NCBI GenBank assembly: GCA_047602295.1 | Contig: JASGHP010000001.1 | Span: 5,890,001-5,954,000 of the forward strand | Direction: 5' to 3' | DNA: 64,000 bases | Source: JACMLD01 sp047602295 | GTDB lineage: Bacteria; Bacteroidota; Bacteroidia; Chitinophagales; Chitinophagaceae | In this document: piece by piece, positions 35,537 to 44,088 of the stretch | How the letters are laid out: each line of letters opens with the position of its first letter | Numbering within the stretch: the stretch's first letter is position 1 | Notes under the pieces: generated by a model | Database searches by the model: none | Seen by the model: only the letters and a program-made list of their open reading frames with translations | Told to the model about the DNA's origin: nothing | Made by a program: the position numbers and the translations under genes

Positions 35537-36904
35537 ATGGCAACAGTTACCAGGGAAAACATCGGTTTATTGAATGAAAAAATCGTTGTTACAGTGGCAA
35601 AGGATGATTACCTGCCTTCTTTTGAAAAAGCAATCAAATCTTATAGCAAGCAAGCAAACATACCCGGTTTTCGTAAAGGCATGGTGCCTGCCGGCATGGT
35701 AAAGAAAATGTACGGCTCATCTGTTTTTGCAGATGAGGTACTAAAAAGCGTAGAAAAAGGCCTTTCTGATTATATGGTGAATGAAAAGCTGGAAATATTT
35801 GCCCAGCCCCTGCCACTGCCAGAAAATGATGCCAGCAAGCTGAACATGAGCAGCCCGGCAGATTATGCTTTTGCATTTGAAGTTGGCCTTAAACCAGAAT
35901 TTACAACTGCTGACCTGGGTACAGCAAAACTTACCCGCTATAAAGTAACTCCTACAGAAGAAAGCATTAACGAAGAAATCGATCGCCTGCGCACCCGCAA
36001 TGGAAAAATGACAGACCCTGAATCTGTTAGCAGCGAAGAAAATGTATTGAATGTAACTTTTACAGAAACAGACGCCAGCGACAATGCTATTGAAGGCGGT
36101 ATAGTAAAAGAAAACTCATTGCTGGTAAAATATTTTGCGGCAGATTTTCGCAGCCAGTTAATGGGCAAGAAAAAAGACGATACTATTCTTATTCAGCCTT
36201 CCAAAGCTTTTGAAGAAAAAGAAAGAGATTTTATTTTAAAAGATCTTGGCCTGGAAGAAAAAGACGCTGATAAATATTTTCAATTGCTGATTACCAAAGT
36301 TGGTTTAATTGAAAAAGCTGAGCTGAACGAAGAATTATTTAAAGCAGCTTACCCTAATAAAGAAATTACTTCAGAAGCTGAATTGAAAGACGCCGTTAAG
36401 GAAGACATCCAAAAATATTGGGATGCGCAAACACGCAACCAAATGTTTGACCAGGTTTATCATGAATTGCTGGATCATACAAACATTACTTTCCCCGAAG
36501 CATTTTTAAAACGCTGGATGCAGAACGGCGGTGAAAAACCAAAAACAGAAGCACAGGTTGAAACTGAATATCCTTCTTTTATCAACTCCTTAAAATGGAC
36601 TTTGATTGTTGACCAATTGGTAAAGAACAACAACATTGAAGTGAAACAGGAAGACTTGCGTGAGTTTGCCAAACAACAATTATTTAGCTACATGGGCGGT
36701 GCAAACCTGGGTGAAGATCAACCTTGGGTAAATGATTATATTGACCGCATGATGAAGGATAAGAAATTTGTTGAAGACAGCTATCACCGCATACAAACGG
36801 ACAAGGTATTTGGTTGGGCAGAAACACAAGTAAAGCCAACTGAAAAAGATATAACTGCAGAAGCGTTCACTAAAATGCAGGAAGAACATCATCACCATCA
36901 TTAA
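35537..36904 (+). CDS. tig: trigger factor (ribosome-associated chaperone)
   Basis: 455 residues. The N-terminal ribosome-binding domain contains IPGFRKGMVPAGMVKKMYG (signature of the FRK loop). A divergent PPIase-like domain (about 150-240) and a long helical C-terminal chaperone domain follow. The protein ends in a run of five His after Glu-Glu, an unusual natural tail. It binds nascent chains at the ribosome exit. It heads the tig-clpP-clpP-clpX block, but repeat arms and a hairpin lie between tig and clpP. The start is set by the family N-terminus MATVTRENIG. Confidence 0.93.
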   Translation: MATVTRENIGLLNEKIVVTVAKDDYLPSFEKAIKSYSKQANIPGFRKGMVPAGMVKKMYGSSVFADEVLKSVEKGLSDYMVNEKLEIFAQPLPLPENDASKLNMSSPADYAFAFEVGLKPEFTTADLGTAKLTRYKVTPTEESINEEIDRLRTRNGKMTDPESVSSEENVLNVTFTETDASDNAIEGGIVKENSLLVKYFAADFRSQLMGKKKDDTILIQPSKAFEEKERDFILKDLGLEEKDADKYFQLLITKVGLIEKAELNEELFKAAYPNKEITSEAELKDAVKEDIQKYWDAQTRNQMFDQVYHELLDHTNITFPEAFLKRWMQNGGEKPKTEAQVETEYPSFINSLKWTLIVDQLVKNNNIEVKQEDLREFAKQQLFSYMGGANLGEDQPWVNDYIDRMMKDKKFVEDSYHRIQTDKVFGWAETQVKPTEKDITAEAFTKMQEEHHHHH

Positions 36905-37083
36905 TAGCTGTAAGCTATTAGCGACAAGCTTCAAGTCATTAGCCGTTAGTTTTTTCAAAGAACTAACGGCTATTTTGTTTTAATTATTTACCAGTCCCCA
37001 AGGTATTAGCGTTTGTAATTAAAGCAAACAACCTTTATCGAAGCATAAGAGCTTGTAGCTAGCAGCTATAGGCTAGCAGCTTC
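36901..37083. repeat. inverted pair of AGCT/TTAG-type heptad arms between tig and clpP
   Basis: Arm 1 (36903-36951) has units AATAGCT, GTAAGCT, ATTAGCG, ACAAGCT, TCAAGTC, ATTAGCC, GTTAGTT. Arm 2 (37049-37083) has GAGCTTG, TAGCTAG, CAGCTAT, AGGCTAG, CAGCTTC. The last two units of arm 1 also pair with a local inverted copy at 36961-36972, forming a terminator-like hairpin. Confidence 0.7.
36940..36980 (+). terminator. hairpin after tig, built from repeat units
   Basis: TAGCCGTTAGTT, a 9-nt loop, AACTAACGGCTA, then TTTTGTTTT. This is a perfect 12-bp stem with T-rich tail, so it probably ends the tig transcript. Its left strand is the last part of the heptad arm. Confidence 0.65.
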
Positions 37084-37172
37084 TCTTCCGTCAATTTGTC
37101 TGTTTTTTCGGTTTGCATGGTATTTGGTAACAACAATGACTTAAATTGCCTCACCAATTAACCGAAAATACC

Positions 37173-37871
37173 ATGATAGACTTAGGAAAAGAATTCGAAA
37201 AATATGCTGTGAAACACAGAGGTATTTCCAGCAATACGCTCAATGACTACCAGAAATACGAGGTTACCAATCTTACCCCAAACATTATTGAAGAACGCCC
37301 CATGAACGTAGCTGTAATGGATGTATACAGCCGTTTGATGATGGACCGCATTATCTTTTTGGGCTACCCTATTAATGACGAAGTAGCCAATATAGTAACA
37401 GCTCAATTATTGTTTTTAGACAGTACAGATCGCAACCGCGATATCCAGATGTACATCAACTGCCCCGGTGGCAGCGTTTACTCTGGTCTTGGCATGTATG
37501 ATACCATGCAGTATGTAACACCAGATGTATCTACTATCTGCATTGGCATGGCAGCTTCTATGGGGCAGGTGTTAATGTGCGCCGGCACCAAAGGCAAGCG
37601 TACAGCGCTTAAACACAGCCGCATCATGATGCACCAGCCAAGCGGCGCTATTGGCGGCCAGGCAAGTGATATTGAAATCACTGTAAACGAAATTAAAAAG
37701 CTGAAGAAAGAACTGTATGAAATCACTGCATTCCATACAGGCAAAACACCTAAGCAAATTGAAAAAGACAGCGAACGCGATTACTGGCTAACAGCAACCG
37801 AAGCAAAAGAATATGGCCTGGTAGACGAAGTATTGCTTACCAATCCAAGAAAAGATAAAAAAGCCGAGTAA
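37173..37871 (+). CDS. clpP: ATP-dependent Clp protease proteolytic subunit, copy 1
   Basis: 232 residues from the ATG at 37173 (MIDLGKEFEKY); a TTG at 37146 is less likely. The catalytic triad is Ser129 (GMAASMG), His154 (MMHQPSG) and Asp203 (SERDYW). The N-terminal ~40 residues before ERPMNVAVMD are longer than in single-copy ClpP and may be a propeptide. The oligomerisation handle (ASDIEITVNEIKKLKKELYE) is normal. Forms the degradation chamber served by ClpX encoded 0.9 kb downstream. A second complete clpP follows 62 nt after it. Confidence 0.95.
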   Translation: MIDLGKEFEKYAVKHRGISSNTLNDYQKYEVTNLTPNIIEERPMNVAVMDVYSRLMMDRIIFLGYPINDEVANIVTAQLLFLDSTDRNRDIQMYINCPGGSVYSGLGMYDTMQYVTPDVSTICIGMAASMGQVLMCAGTKGKRTALKHSRIMMHQPSGAIGGQASDIEITVNEIKKLKKELYEITAFHTGKTPKQIEKDSERDYWLTATEAKEYGLVDEVLLTNPRKDKKAE

Positions 37872-37933
37872 TTAAAGCTGGTAAACAGCTATTCCTATCG
37901 CAAACATTATTCTTACAATTCTAAACACATCAT

Positions 37934-38575
37934 ATGTACTTACACAGAAAACCGATAATAAAGCCATTGAGAATGGATGATGAACCAGATGATGAGCCAA
38001 AAGAAGAGAAGCCACAACCAGATGCAATGATGTTTGGCAAAAAACTGGAAAAATATTTTTTTGATACCCGCAGTGTTTATCTGTGGGGAGGTGTTGACGA
38101 TAAAAGCGCTAAAGATGTTGTGACAAAGCTTTTATTGCTGGATGCTGATAAACCAGGTGAAGAAATCAAGTTTTATATAAACAGCCCGGGTGGTATTGTA
38201 ACCAGCGGTATGGTTATCTATGATACCATGCATATGTTGAAAAGCCCGGTAAGCACTATCAATATGGGCCTTGCGGCTTCTATGGGTTCTATATTGCTAA
38301 GTGGTGGCACAAAAGGCAGACGTTTTATCTACCCGCATGCGGAAGTAATGATTCACCAGCCAAGTATTGGCGGGCATTACCAGGCAGTAAGCGCCGATTT
38401 GGAAATACAAGCCAAACAAACCAAGAAGACAAAAGAAATTTCTGCACGTATACTGGCAGAAAACTGCGGTAAAAAGTTTGAACAGATTATGAAAGACTTT
38501 GACCGTGATTACTGGATGGATGCGAAAGAATCCATTGAGTATGGCATTGTTGATGAAATTATTACCAAGTTATAA
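37934..38575 (+). CDS. ATP-dependent Clp protease proteolytic subunit, copy 2
   Basis: 213 residues. The triad is Ser116 (GLAASMG), His141 (MIHQPS) and Asp192 (FDRDYW), so it is predicted active. An acidic N-terminal extension (MDDEPDDEPKEEKPQPD) precedes the fold. It differs strongly from copy 1 in the N-terminus and the region after His, so this is an old paralogue and not a recent duplication. The pair may form mixed two-ring ClpP particles as in other bacteria with two ClpPs; that is inference. Same transcript as copy 1 up to a hairpin at 38615. Confidence 0.92.
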   Translation: MYLHRKPIIKPLRMDDEPDDEPKEEKPQPDAMMFGKKLEKYFFDTRSVYLWGGVDDKSAKDVVTKLLLLDADKPGEEIKFYINSPGGIVTSGMVIYDTMHMLKSPVSTINMGLAASMGSILLSGGTKGRRFIYPHAEVMIHQPSIGGHYQAVSADLEIQAKQTKKTKEISARILAENCGKKFEQIMKDFDRDYWMDAKESIEYGIVDEIITKL

Positions 38576-38614
38576 ATAGCGCTTTTTAAAAGCATCCTGT
38601 TAACAAAACATCCC

Positions 38615-38641
38615 AAAAACCGCTTTAAAAGGCGGTTTTTT
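38615..38641 (+). terminator. terminator after the clpP pair
   Basis: AAAAACCGC-TTT, AAA-G-GCGGTTTTT: a twelve-pair stem with one bulged G and a T tail, 40 nt after the second clpP stop. Confidence 0.75.
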
Positions 38642-38657
38642 ATTGCGAAATTAGGTG

Positions 38658-38688
38658 TTGGATTAACTAAAAAAGTTTGTGACCTTTG
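38658..38688 (+). promoter_or_regulatory. candidate promoter of clpX
   Basis: TTGG at 38658, 19 nt, then GACCTTTG (one mismatch to TAnnTTTG) at 38681. Start would be about 50 nt before the clpX ATG. With the terminator upstream, this suggests clpX is transcribed on its own. Confidence 0.4.
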
Positions 38689-38743
38689 TAGTTCCCTTAA
38701 AAAAGGAAAGTAAAGACCTTATTGTTAAGCTTACCAGATTATT

Positions 38744-39982
38744 ATGGCAAAAAATACCTTGCATTGTTCGTTCTGTGGCCGCAGCCGCGATGAAGTAAAA
38801 ATTCTGATAGCGGGCCAGGAAGGGCATATATGCGAAAACTGTGTAGAGCATGCACAGGAAATTATTGAGCAGGAATTGATGATCCGTAGCGAAGCAACGC
38901 CGGGGTCTTCTCAATTTAAGCTGAATGTAAAAAAGCCAATTGAAGTAAAACGTTTTTTAGATGAGTATGTAATTGGCCAGGATGACGCCAAGAAAGTATT
39001 GGCGGTTGCAGTTTACAATCACTACAAACGTTTGCAACAAAAGGTAACAGAAAATGATGTAGAGATTGAAAAGAGCAATATCATAATGGTGGGTGAAACA
39101 GGTACAGGTAAAACGCTTTTGGCTAAAACCATTGCCAAATTGCTGAATGTACCTTTTGCCATTGTGGATGCTACTGTGTTCACAGAAGCTGGTTATGTGG
39201 GTGAAGACGTAGAAAGCATTCTTACCCGTTTATTGCAGGTTTGCAACTATGATGTGGCAGCAGCCGAACGCGGTATTGTATACATTGATGAAATAGACAA
39301 GATTGCAAGAAAAGGCGATAACCCTTCTATCACCCGCGATGTAAGTGGTGAAGGTGTGCAACAAGGCATGCTGAAATTATTGGAAGGTACCGATGTATTG
39401 GTACCACCACAAGGTGGTCGTAAACACCCAGAGCAAAAGCTGATAAAAATAAATACACAAAACATACTCTTTATTTGCGGTGGTGCATTTGATGGCATTG
39501 ATAAATTAATTGCCCGCCGTGTAAATACCAACGCCATTGGGTTTAATGTAAATAAAGAACAGCAGGAGAACATGAAGAAAAACCTGCTGCAGTATGTAAA
39601 TGCACCAGACCTTAAACATTTTGGATTGATTCCAGAATTATTAGGTCGTCTGCCTGTAGTAACTTACCTGAATCCATTGGATGCAAACACACTCCGCAAC
39701 ATACTTACCGAGCCTAAAAATTCACTTATCAAACAGTATAAAAAATTGTTTGACATTGAGGGCATCAAACTGGAGATAGATGCAGAGGTAATGGATTTTA
39801 TGGTGGAAAAAGCAATGGAATTTAAACTGGGTGCACGTGGCCTGCGCAGCATTTGCGAAAGCATTTTGACTGATGCTATGTTTGAATTGCCTTCCGGCAA
39901 AGAAAAAACATTCCATCTTACACTGGAATACGCCAAGAAGAAATTTGACAAGAGCAAGATGAGCCTGTTGAAAGTAGCGTAA
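38744..39982 (+). CDS. clpX: ClpX, ATP-binding unfoldase subunit of Clp protease
   Basis: 412 residues. The N-terminal zinc finger has Cys8, Cys11, Cys30 and Cys33. The AAA+ module has Walker A GETGTGKT (about 117-124), the pore loop GYVGED, Walker B IVYIDEIDKI and arginine-finger region ELLGRLP. The IGF-type ClpP-docking loop is altered (KLIARRVNTNAIGFNV carries IGF: seen as AIGFN). It unfolds tagged proteins and feeds them to the ClpP encoded just upstream. Confidence 0.97.
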   Translation: MAKNTLHCSFCGRSRDEVKILIAGQEGHICENCVEHAQEIIEQELMIRSEATPGSSQFKLNVKKPIEVKRFLDEYVIGQDDAKKVLAVAVYNHYKRLQQKVTENDVEIEKSNIIMVGETGTGKTLLAKTIAKLLNVPFAIVDATVFTEAGYVGEDVESILTRLLQVCNYDVAAAERGIVYIDEIDKIARKGDNPSITRDVSGEGVQQGMLKLLEGTDVLVPPQGGRKHPEQKLIKINTQNILFICGGAFDGIDKLIARRVNTNAIGFNVNKEQQENMKKNLLQYVNAPDLKHFGLIPELLGRLPVVTYLNPLDANTLRNILTEPKNSLIKQYKKLFDIEGIKLEIDAEVMDFMVEKAMEFKLGARGLRSICESILTDAMFELPSGKEKTFHLTLEYAKKKFDKSKMSLLKVA

Positions 39983-39995
39983 TAGAAGAAACGCA

Positions 39996-40019
39996 CGTGT
40001 CCCGTACTGAAAGTCGGGA
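39996..40019. repeat. 24-bp bulged hairpin element, copy A
   Basis: CGTG then TCCCG, bulged T, ACT, loop GAA, AGT, CGGGA. A second copy lies at 56102-56125 with 22 of 24 bases identical. The two differences are at paired positions (T-A here, A-T there), so pairing is kept. It sits 14 nt after the clpX stop codon. Confidence 0.6.
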
Positions 40020-40045
40020 GATTATCATGATTTTTATGATATAAA
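40019..40045. repeat. single arm of the 9-nt-period repeat
   Basis: AGATTATCAT-GATTTTTATGA (21 nt) is identical to the minus strand of 50758-50778 and differs by two bases from 50619-50639. Internal units of about 9 nt (GATTATCAT, GATTTTTAT) show the same tandem logic as the heptad arms. It directly adjoins hairpin copy A. No inverted partner is visible nearby. Confidence 0.6.
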
Positions 40046-40101
40046 GGCTAGGCTACTTTTCATTAGCAGTTACTTAATTTTTAAATCGAATTTTCGATAT
40101 C

Positions 40102-40130
40102 AAATGCCGGATTTTTCCGGCATTTTTATT
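40102..40130 (+). terminator. terminator downstream of clpX
   Basis: AAATGCCGG, loop ATTTTT, CCGGCATTTTTATT: a nine-pair stem followed by a T-tract, 120 nt after clpX and before the small gene at 40178. Confidence 0.85.
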
Positions 40131-40177
40131 TAGCTTAGTTTCTGCAACAGTCTTATTGCAGCACTAAAACTTATACC

Positions 40178-40351
40178 ATGCAAGAATTGATTGACAAACT
40201 AATGGCAGAAGGGTTAACAGAAAAGCAGGCGCTTAAATCAATTGAAATTGTAAAGAATTTTGCCAAAGAAAAGTTCCCAATATTTGCTGGTGCAATAGAA
40301 AAAGTGTTTGATAAATATGCTCCCAAGCAGGAGGATGATTTTTTGGGATAA
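40178..40351 (+). CDS. small conserved-looking protein (57 residues)
   Basis: ATG at 40178, TAA at 40349. The peptide begins MQELIDKLMAEGLTEKQALK and ends QEDDFLG, with two amphipathic helices: an opening EGLTEKQALKSIEIVKNFAK and a second KFPIFAGAIEKVFDKY. The 'L.E.GLTE.QA..AIE.V..F...K.P' pattern resembles small helical Bacteroidota proteins often left unannotated. No TM helix. It has its own space between the clpX terminator and a heptad-repeat pair. Function unknown; coding nature is fairly convincing from codon composition. Confidence 0.65.
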   Translation: MQELIDKLMAEGLTEKQALKSIEIVKNFAKEKFPIFAGAIEKVFDKYAPKQEDDFLG

Positions 40352-40356
40352 TGCTA

Positions 40357-40439
40357 CAAAGTGGTAAGTTGTAAGTGATAAGTTATAAGTACGTTAGCGC
40401 AGAAACAATTTTAAACTTAACATCTAACACATACCACAT
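40357..40439. repeat. inverted pair of AAGT-type heptad arms
   Basis: Arm 1 (40357-40392) has CAAAGTG, GTAAGTT, GTAAGTG, ATAAGTT, ATAAGTA and starts 5 nt after the small gene's stop. Arm 2 (40409-40439) has TAAACTT, AACATCT, AACACAT, ACCACAT. Spacer 16 nt. It lies between convergent genes. Confidence 0.7.
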
Positions 40440-40471
40440 CATATGATTCTCCAACTTACATTCATGTTAGC

Positions 40472-40507
40472 ACAAAAAAACCGCTCATTGCTGAACGGTC
40501 TTTTCTG
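40472..40507 (-). terminator. terminator of the acyl-CoA dehydrogenase gene
   Basis: On the minus strand ACCGTTCA, loop GCAA, TGAGCGGT followed by TTTTTT: eight positions with one mismatch, 20 nt after the stop codon. Confidence 0.7.
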
Positions 40508-40527
40508 ATAAGCAGGCAATCGTCACA

Positions 40528-41670
40528 TTAACTTTTTAGCGCTTCCCGCGCAATTACAATTTTTTGAATTTCTGAAGTGCCTTCTCCAATGGTGCAAAGC
40601 TTGGCATCACGATAATGCTTTTCTACCGGAAAATCTTTTGTATATCCATAACCCCCAAAAATTTGTACTGCATCATTAGCAACCCTAACCGCTACTTCAC
40701 TTGTATAATATTTTGCCATGGCAGCTTCTTTGGTCATGTTCATTTTCTTATTCTTCATATCTGCAGCTTGCATGGTTAGCAGTTCTGCAGCCATAATTTC
40801 TGTGGCCATATCTGCCAGTTTAAACGCAATTCCCTGGAAGTTGGAAATAGGTTGTCCAAACTGCTGCCGCTCTTTTGAGTATTGCAATGCTGCTTCATAA
40901 GCGCCTTTTGCTATGCCCAGCCCCAATGCCGCAATCGAAATCCTTCCACCATCCAATACCTTCATTGCTTGCTTAAACCCATCTCCTACTCCGCCCATGC
41001 GGCAACTATCTGGTATACGGCAGTTATCAAAAATCATTTCTGCTGTTTCGCTGGCACGCATGCCTAGCTTATTTTCTTTCTTGCCTCCGCTAAAACCAGG
41101 TATCCCTCTTTCTATAATAAAAGCTGTAGCATTATCGCGGGTCTTTGGTTCGCCGGTACGGCAAATTAATACAGCCACATCTCCGGAAATGCCATGTGTA
41201 ATCCAGCATTTGGTGCCGTTTATTATCCAATCATTGCCATCTTTTACAGCAACACATTTCATATTGCCAGCATCACTGCCGGTATTTGGTTCAGTAAGTC
41301 CCCACGCACCAATAAATTCTGCTGAAGCAAGTTTAGGAAGGTATTTTTTCTTTTGTTCTTCGCTGGCAAAGGTCATTATATGCCCAACACAAAGCGAGTT
41401 ATGCGCTGCTAAGCTAAGCCCAACAGAGCCACATACTTTTGCAATCTCCTGAATGATGGTTACGTATTCAAAATAACCGAGCCCACTGCCACCGTATTCT
41501 TCCGGTACTAACACACCCATCATGCCCAGTTTGCCCATTTCTTTAAAAACTTCTTTGGGGAATATTTGAGCTTCGTCCCATTCCATTACGTGAGGCTTGA
41601 TAAACTGACGGGCAAAATCCCTGGCGGTGTGTGCAACTTGTTGTGTAAGTTCTGAGGTTTGAAATTCCAT
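40528..41670 (-). CDS. acyl-CoA dehydrogenase
   Basis: 380 residues from the ATG at 41670 (MEFQTSELTQQ); an upstream ATG would add five residues. Family signatures: GMMGVLVPEEYGGSGLGY, the flavin-contact segment AWGLTEPNTGSDAGNMK, GGRISIAALGLGIAKGAYE, and FGGYGYTKDFPVEKHYRD with IGEGTSEIQ, whose first Glu is the likely catalytic base. Short-chain or branched-chain specificity is likely from the length and the GEGTSEIQ form. It oxidises acyl-CoA with FAD, passing electrons to ETF. Single gene. Confidence 0.93.
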   Translation of the reverse strand: MEFQTSELTQQVAHTARDFARQFIKPHVMEWDEAQIFPKEVFKEMGKLGMMGVLVPEEYGGSGLGYFEYVTIIQEIAKVCGSVGLSLAAHNSLCVGHIMTFASEEQKKKYLPKLASAEFIGAWGLTEPNTGSDAGNMKCVAVKDGNDWIINGTKCWITHGISGDVAVLICRTGEPKTRDNATAFIIERGIPGFSGGKKENKLGMRASETAEMIFDNCRIPDSCRMGGVGDGFKQAMKVLDGGRISIAALGLGIAKGAYEAALQYSKERQQFGQPISNFQGIAFKLADMATEIMAAELLTMQAADMKNKKMNMTKEAAMAKYYTSEVAVRVANDAVQIFGGYGYTKDFPVEKHYRDAKLCTIGEGTSEIQKIVIAREALKS

Positions 41671-41829
41671 AAAAGAGGCAAGCAATCGTATTAAAAGGAT
41701 TGAGGAAAAGCAAGCAATGATTAGAGGCCGTTAAAAGCGTTATGCAAGTAAATATATTTTTTTGACACTAACAAGCGTTAGGAAGTTTTTTTGAAAATTT
41801 AATTTCTTTCCGTTTCGCTTTGCCTGAAT

Positions 41830-42786
41830 TCATTCTACGGTTACATAAGGCCGCATTTTTTGAAACATTTCTGGCGTAATAATAGAAATCGCCTGCAAAT
41901 CATCCACAGACTTAAAATTGCCATGTTGTTGCCTGTATTGAACAATTGCATTCGCCAGGTTCCAGCGGATATAAGGATGCAGTTTTAACGTATTCGCATC
42001 TGCCGTATTTATATTGATCACTTTAACGGAAGCTGCATTACAATGCAATGAGGTTTTGATTTTGCTGAAAGTAGAATCCGGTAAGCCGTAAGTTTCTGCC
42101 AATTGTTCCACTGCATAAAATCCACCTAGTTTATCTCTGAAGTTTACAATGCGTGCAGCCAGCTTACTGCCAATGCCGGGCAACGCTATGAAAGCCGTGG
42201 TATCTGCGCTATTAATCTCAATTGATTTAAATACCGTAGCTGGCTTATTAGTGTATACTGGTTTTTCAGTTATTTCATTTTTGTTGGATTCGATACTTTC
42301 ATGCGGTAATGGCGCATTACTCGCAATGCGCACATAAGGCAACAACTTTTCATAAAGAGACTGTTGCAAGCCATAAATCCTGCCAATATCCTCCGGTTTT
42401 TTAAACCTGCCTCCTTTTGCAAGGTAATGCTGTATGGTAGCAATGGTTTTATCGCGGAGACCAAGTTTTTGCCAGCCTGCTTCATTTAGTGAATTAGGAT
42501 CAAAATAAAACAAAGCCGTATTATGACTGGAGTTATTATAATTGCCTGAAGACCTGTAATCATGTGTGGCAACAAATGCTTCTTGCTGAACACTATCACC
42601 CTGTTGCAGCTTTGCTGCCAATGCTTGTATTTTAATCAGCTCTTCTTTGGGTAACTGTTTACTCGCGGGTTTCGGCCAACAATATGGCAACAATAAAACT
42701 ATTAAAATAAGCGACAGTAATACAATTACGCCGATTCGATCCTTCTTTGAAAAACTGAGATAGTCCTTTATAAATTTCTTCCACAT
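41830..42786 (-). CDS. membrane-anchored helix-hairpin-helix (ComEA-like) protein
   Basis: 318 residues. One N-terminal TM helix (VIVLLSLILIVLLLPYCW, about 19-37) is preceded by a basic cytoplasmic segment. Then three or four HhH units are seen: 'LGLRDKTIATIQHYLAKGG', FIALPGIGSKLAARIVNFRDKLGG, 'LHPYIRWNLANAIVQYRQQHG'. This is the repeat seen in DNA-binding ComEA. It probably binds DNA outside the cytoplasmic membrane, possibly in uptake, although no other competence genes are here. Single gene. Confidence 0.8.
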   Translation of the reverse strand: MWKKFIKDYLSFSKKDRIGVIVLLSLILIVLLLPYCWPKPASKQLPKEELIKIQALAAKLQQGDSVQQEAFVATHDYRSSGNYNNSSHNTALFYFDPNSLNEAGWQKLGLRDKTIATIQHYLAKGGRFKKPEDIGRIYGLQQSLYEKLLPYVRIASNAPLPHESIESNKNEITEKPVYTNKPATVFKSIEINSADTTAFIALPGIGSKLAARIVNFRDKLGGFYAVEQLAETYGLPDSTFSKIKTSLHCNAASVKVININTADANTLKLHPYIRWNLANAIVQYRQQHGNFKSVDDLQAISIITPEMFQKMRPYVTVE

Positions 42787-42843
42787 GACAATAAGGTTGC
42801 CGGGAAATTAGACCTATTCCTGCAACTAAATCGCCTGCAGAAT

Positions 42844-43620
42844 TTATATTTTTATTTGTAATGTATCGTACGCAAGTGCTATACCGTTGGGGAGCTCCTG
42901 GCTTATATCTTCGTGTTTGCCCAACTGGTGACTAATATGAGTGAGATAGGTTTGCGGTATTTTCAATTCTGTGGCTACATCAATAGCTTCAGACAATGTA
43001 AAATGAGAGACATGTGGTTCTTTTCTTAAGGCATTGATCACCATTACTTCGCTTCCTTTAATTTTTTCTTTGGAAGCGTCTTCTATCCGATTTGCATCAG
43101 TGATATAAGTAAAATTGCCAAAGCGGAAAGCCAGTACCGGCATTTTTAAATGCCATATTAGAATGGGTGTTACTAAAATATCTCCTACTAAAAATGGCTC
43201 TGTATCTATCGAGTTCAATGTCAGTTCGGGCAGGCCAGGGAATTTCTTTTCTGAAAATGCATAAGGAAACTCCCGAATGATTACTTCCTGTGTTAGTTCA
43301 TTGGCATAAATAGGCATTGGCTTTCCAGAGAAATAATTAAAAGCCCTCACGTCATCTAAACCTGCCACGTGATCTTTATGCGGGTGTGTAAATAAAATAG
43401 CATCCAGGTTTTTTACATCGGCTCTTAACATCTGGGTGCGAAAGTCGGGGCCAGTATCTACAACCAACGTTGTAGTGGATGATTGTACCAATATACTACT
43501 GCGAAGACGTTTATCCTGAGGATTGGTGGAATGACACACCGGACAGGGGCAAGCTATCATGGGCACACCACTGCTGGTACCTGTTCCTAAAAATGTTATG
43601 GTGAGTGTAGGATAAGACAA
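42844..43620 (-). CDS. PhnP-like metallo-beta-lactamase-fold phosphodiesterase
   Basis: 258 residues. N-terminal TFLGTGTSSGVPMIACPCPVCHS carries the structural Cys pair found in PhnP-like enzymes. The metal site FTHPHKDHVAGLDD supplies HxHxDH, with later ligands in VVDTGPDF, WHLKMPVL, ITDANRI and LTHISHQL. PhnP hydrolyses cyclic phosphates; the substrate here is unknown. The gene begins 39 nt after the small gene at 43660 and is likely co-transcribed. Confidence 0.85.
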   Translation of the reverse strand: MSYPTLTITFLGTGTSSGVPMIACPCPVCHSTNPQDKRLRSSILVQSSTTTLVVDTGPDFRTQMLRADVKNLDAILFTHPHKDHVAGLDDVRAFNYFSGKPMPIYANELTQEVIIREFPYAFSEKKFPGLPELTLNSIDTEPFLVGDILVTPILIWHLKMPVLAFRFGNFTYITDANRIEDASKEKIKGSEVMVINALRKEPHVSHFTLSEAIDVATELKIPQTYLTHISHQLGKHEDISQELPNGIALAYDTLQIKI

Positions 43621-43659
43621 AGCGGTGTTAAGCTATTTTAAGTGCCGCAGTAAATGCGG

Positions 43660-43935
43660 TTATTTTTCTTCTGCTTCCAGTTTGGCCAATACTTCTTTAT
43701 AAGTTTTAAGGGCTTCAGCTGAAAGTTGCTCAGATTCTATGCTAAGCTGTGGTATGATATCTACCAGCGTATTGATCCGGCCTTCCAATTGCAGGAATTT
43801 GTTTAGCACAACTACTTTGCGCTCTTCCAATATACAGTACCCGCTTTGAAAATTGCCCCTTTCATATCGCACCACATAACCGGTCTCATCCAATATTCTT
43901 TCTATCTTATCCAATGCAGATTGATTGTACTTCAT
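43660..43935 (-). CDS. small conserved protein of unknown function
   Basis: 91 residues. Begins MKYNQSALDKIERILDETGY, then a beta hairpin (VVRYERGNFQSGYCILEERKVVVLN) and a helical Glu-rich tail. Short proteins of this form are common in Bacteroidota next to hydrolase genes. No motif for catalysis. It precedes the PhnP-like gene by 39 nt. Confidence 0.7.
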   Translation of the reverse strand: MKYNQSALDKIERILDETGYVVRYERGNFQSGYCILEERKVVVLNKFLQLEGRINTLVDIIPQLSIESEQLSAEALKTYKEVLAKLEAEEK

Positions 43936-44088
43936 ATGCCTTATTTCTGATACAAGATTAGCAATTCAAATGCCATTTAGTGAAAGCTTCCACAAAAGCA
44001 TGCTGCCATCAGGTGCAAAAATAGCCTTGTAACGATGCAGGTTTTAGAATTGAGGAGATTGTTTTTCCACAAATAATTAATACAAAAT

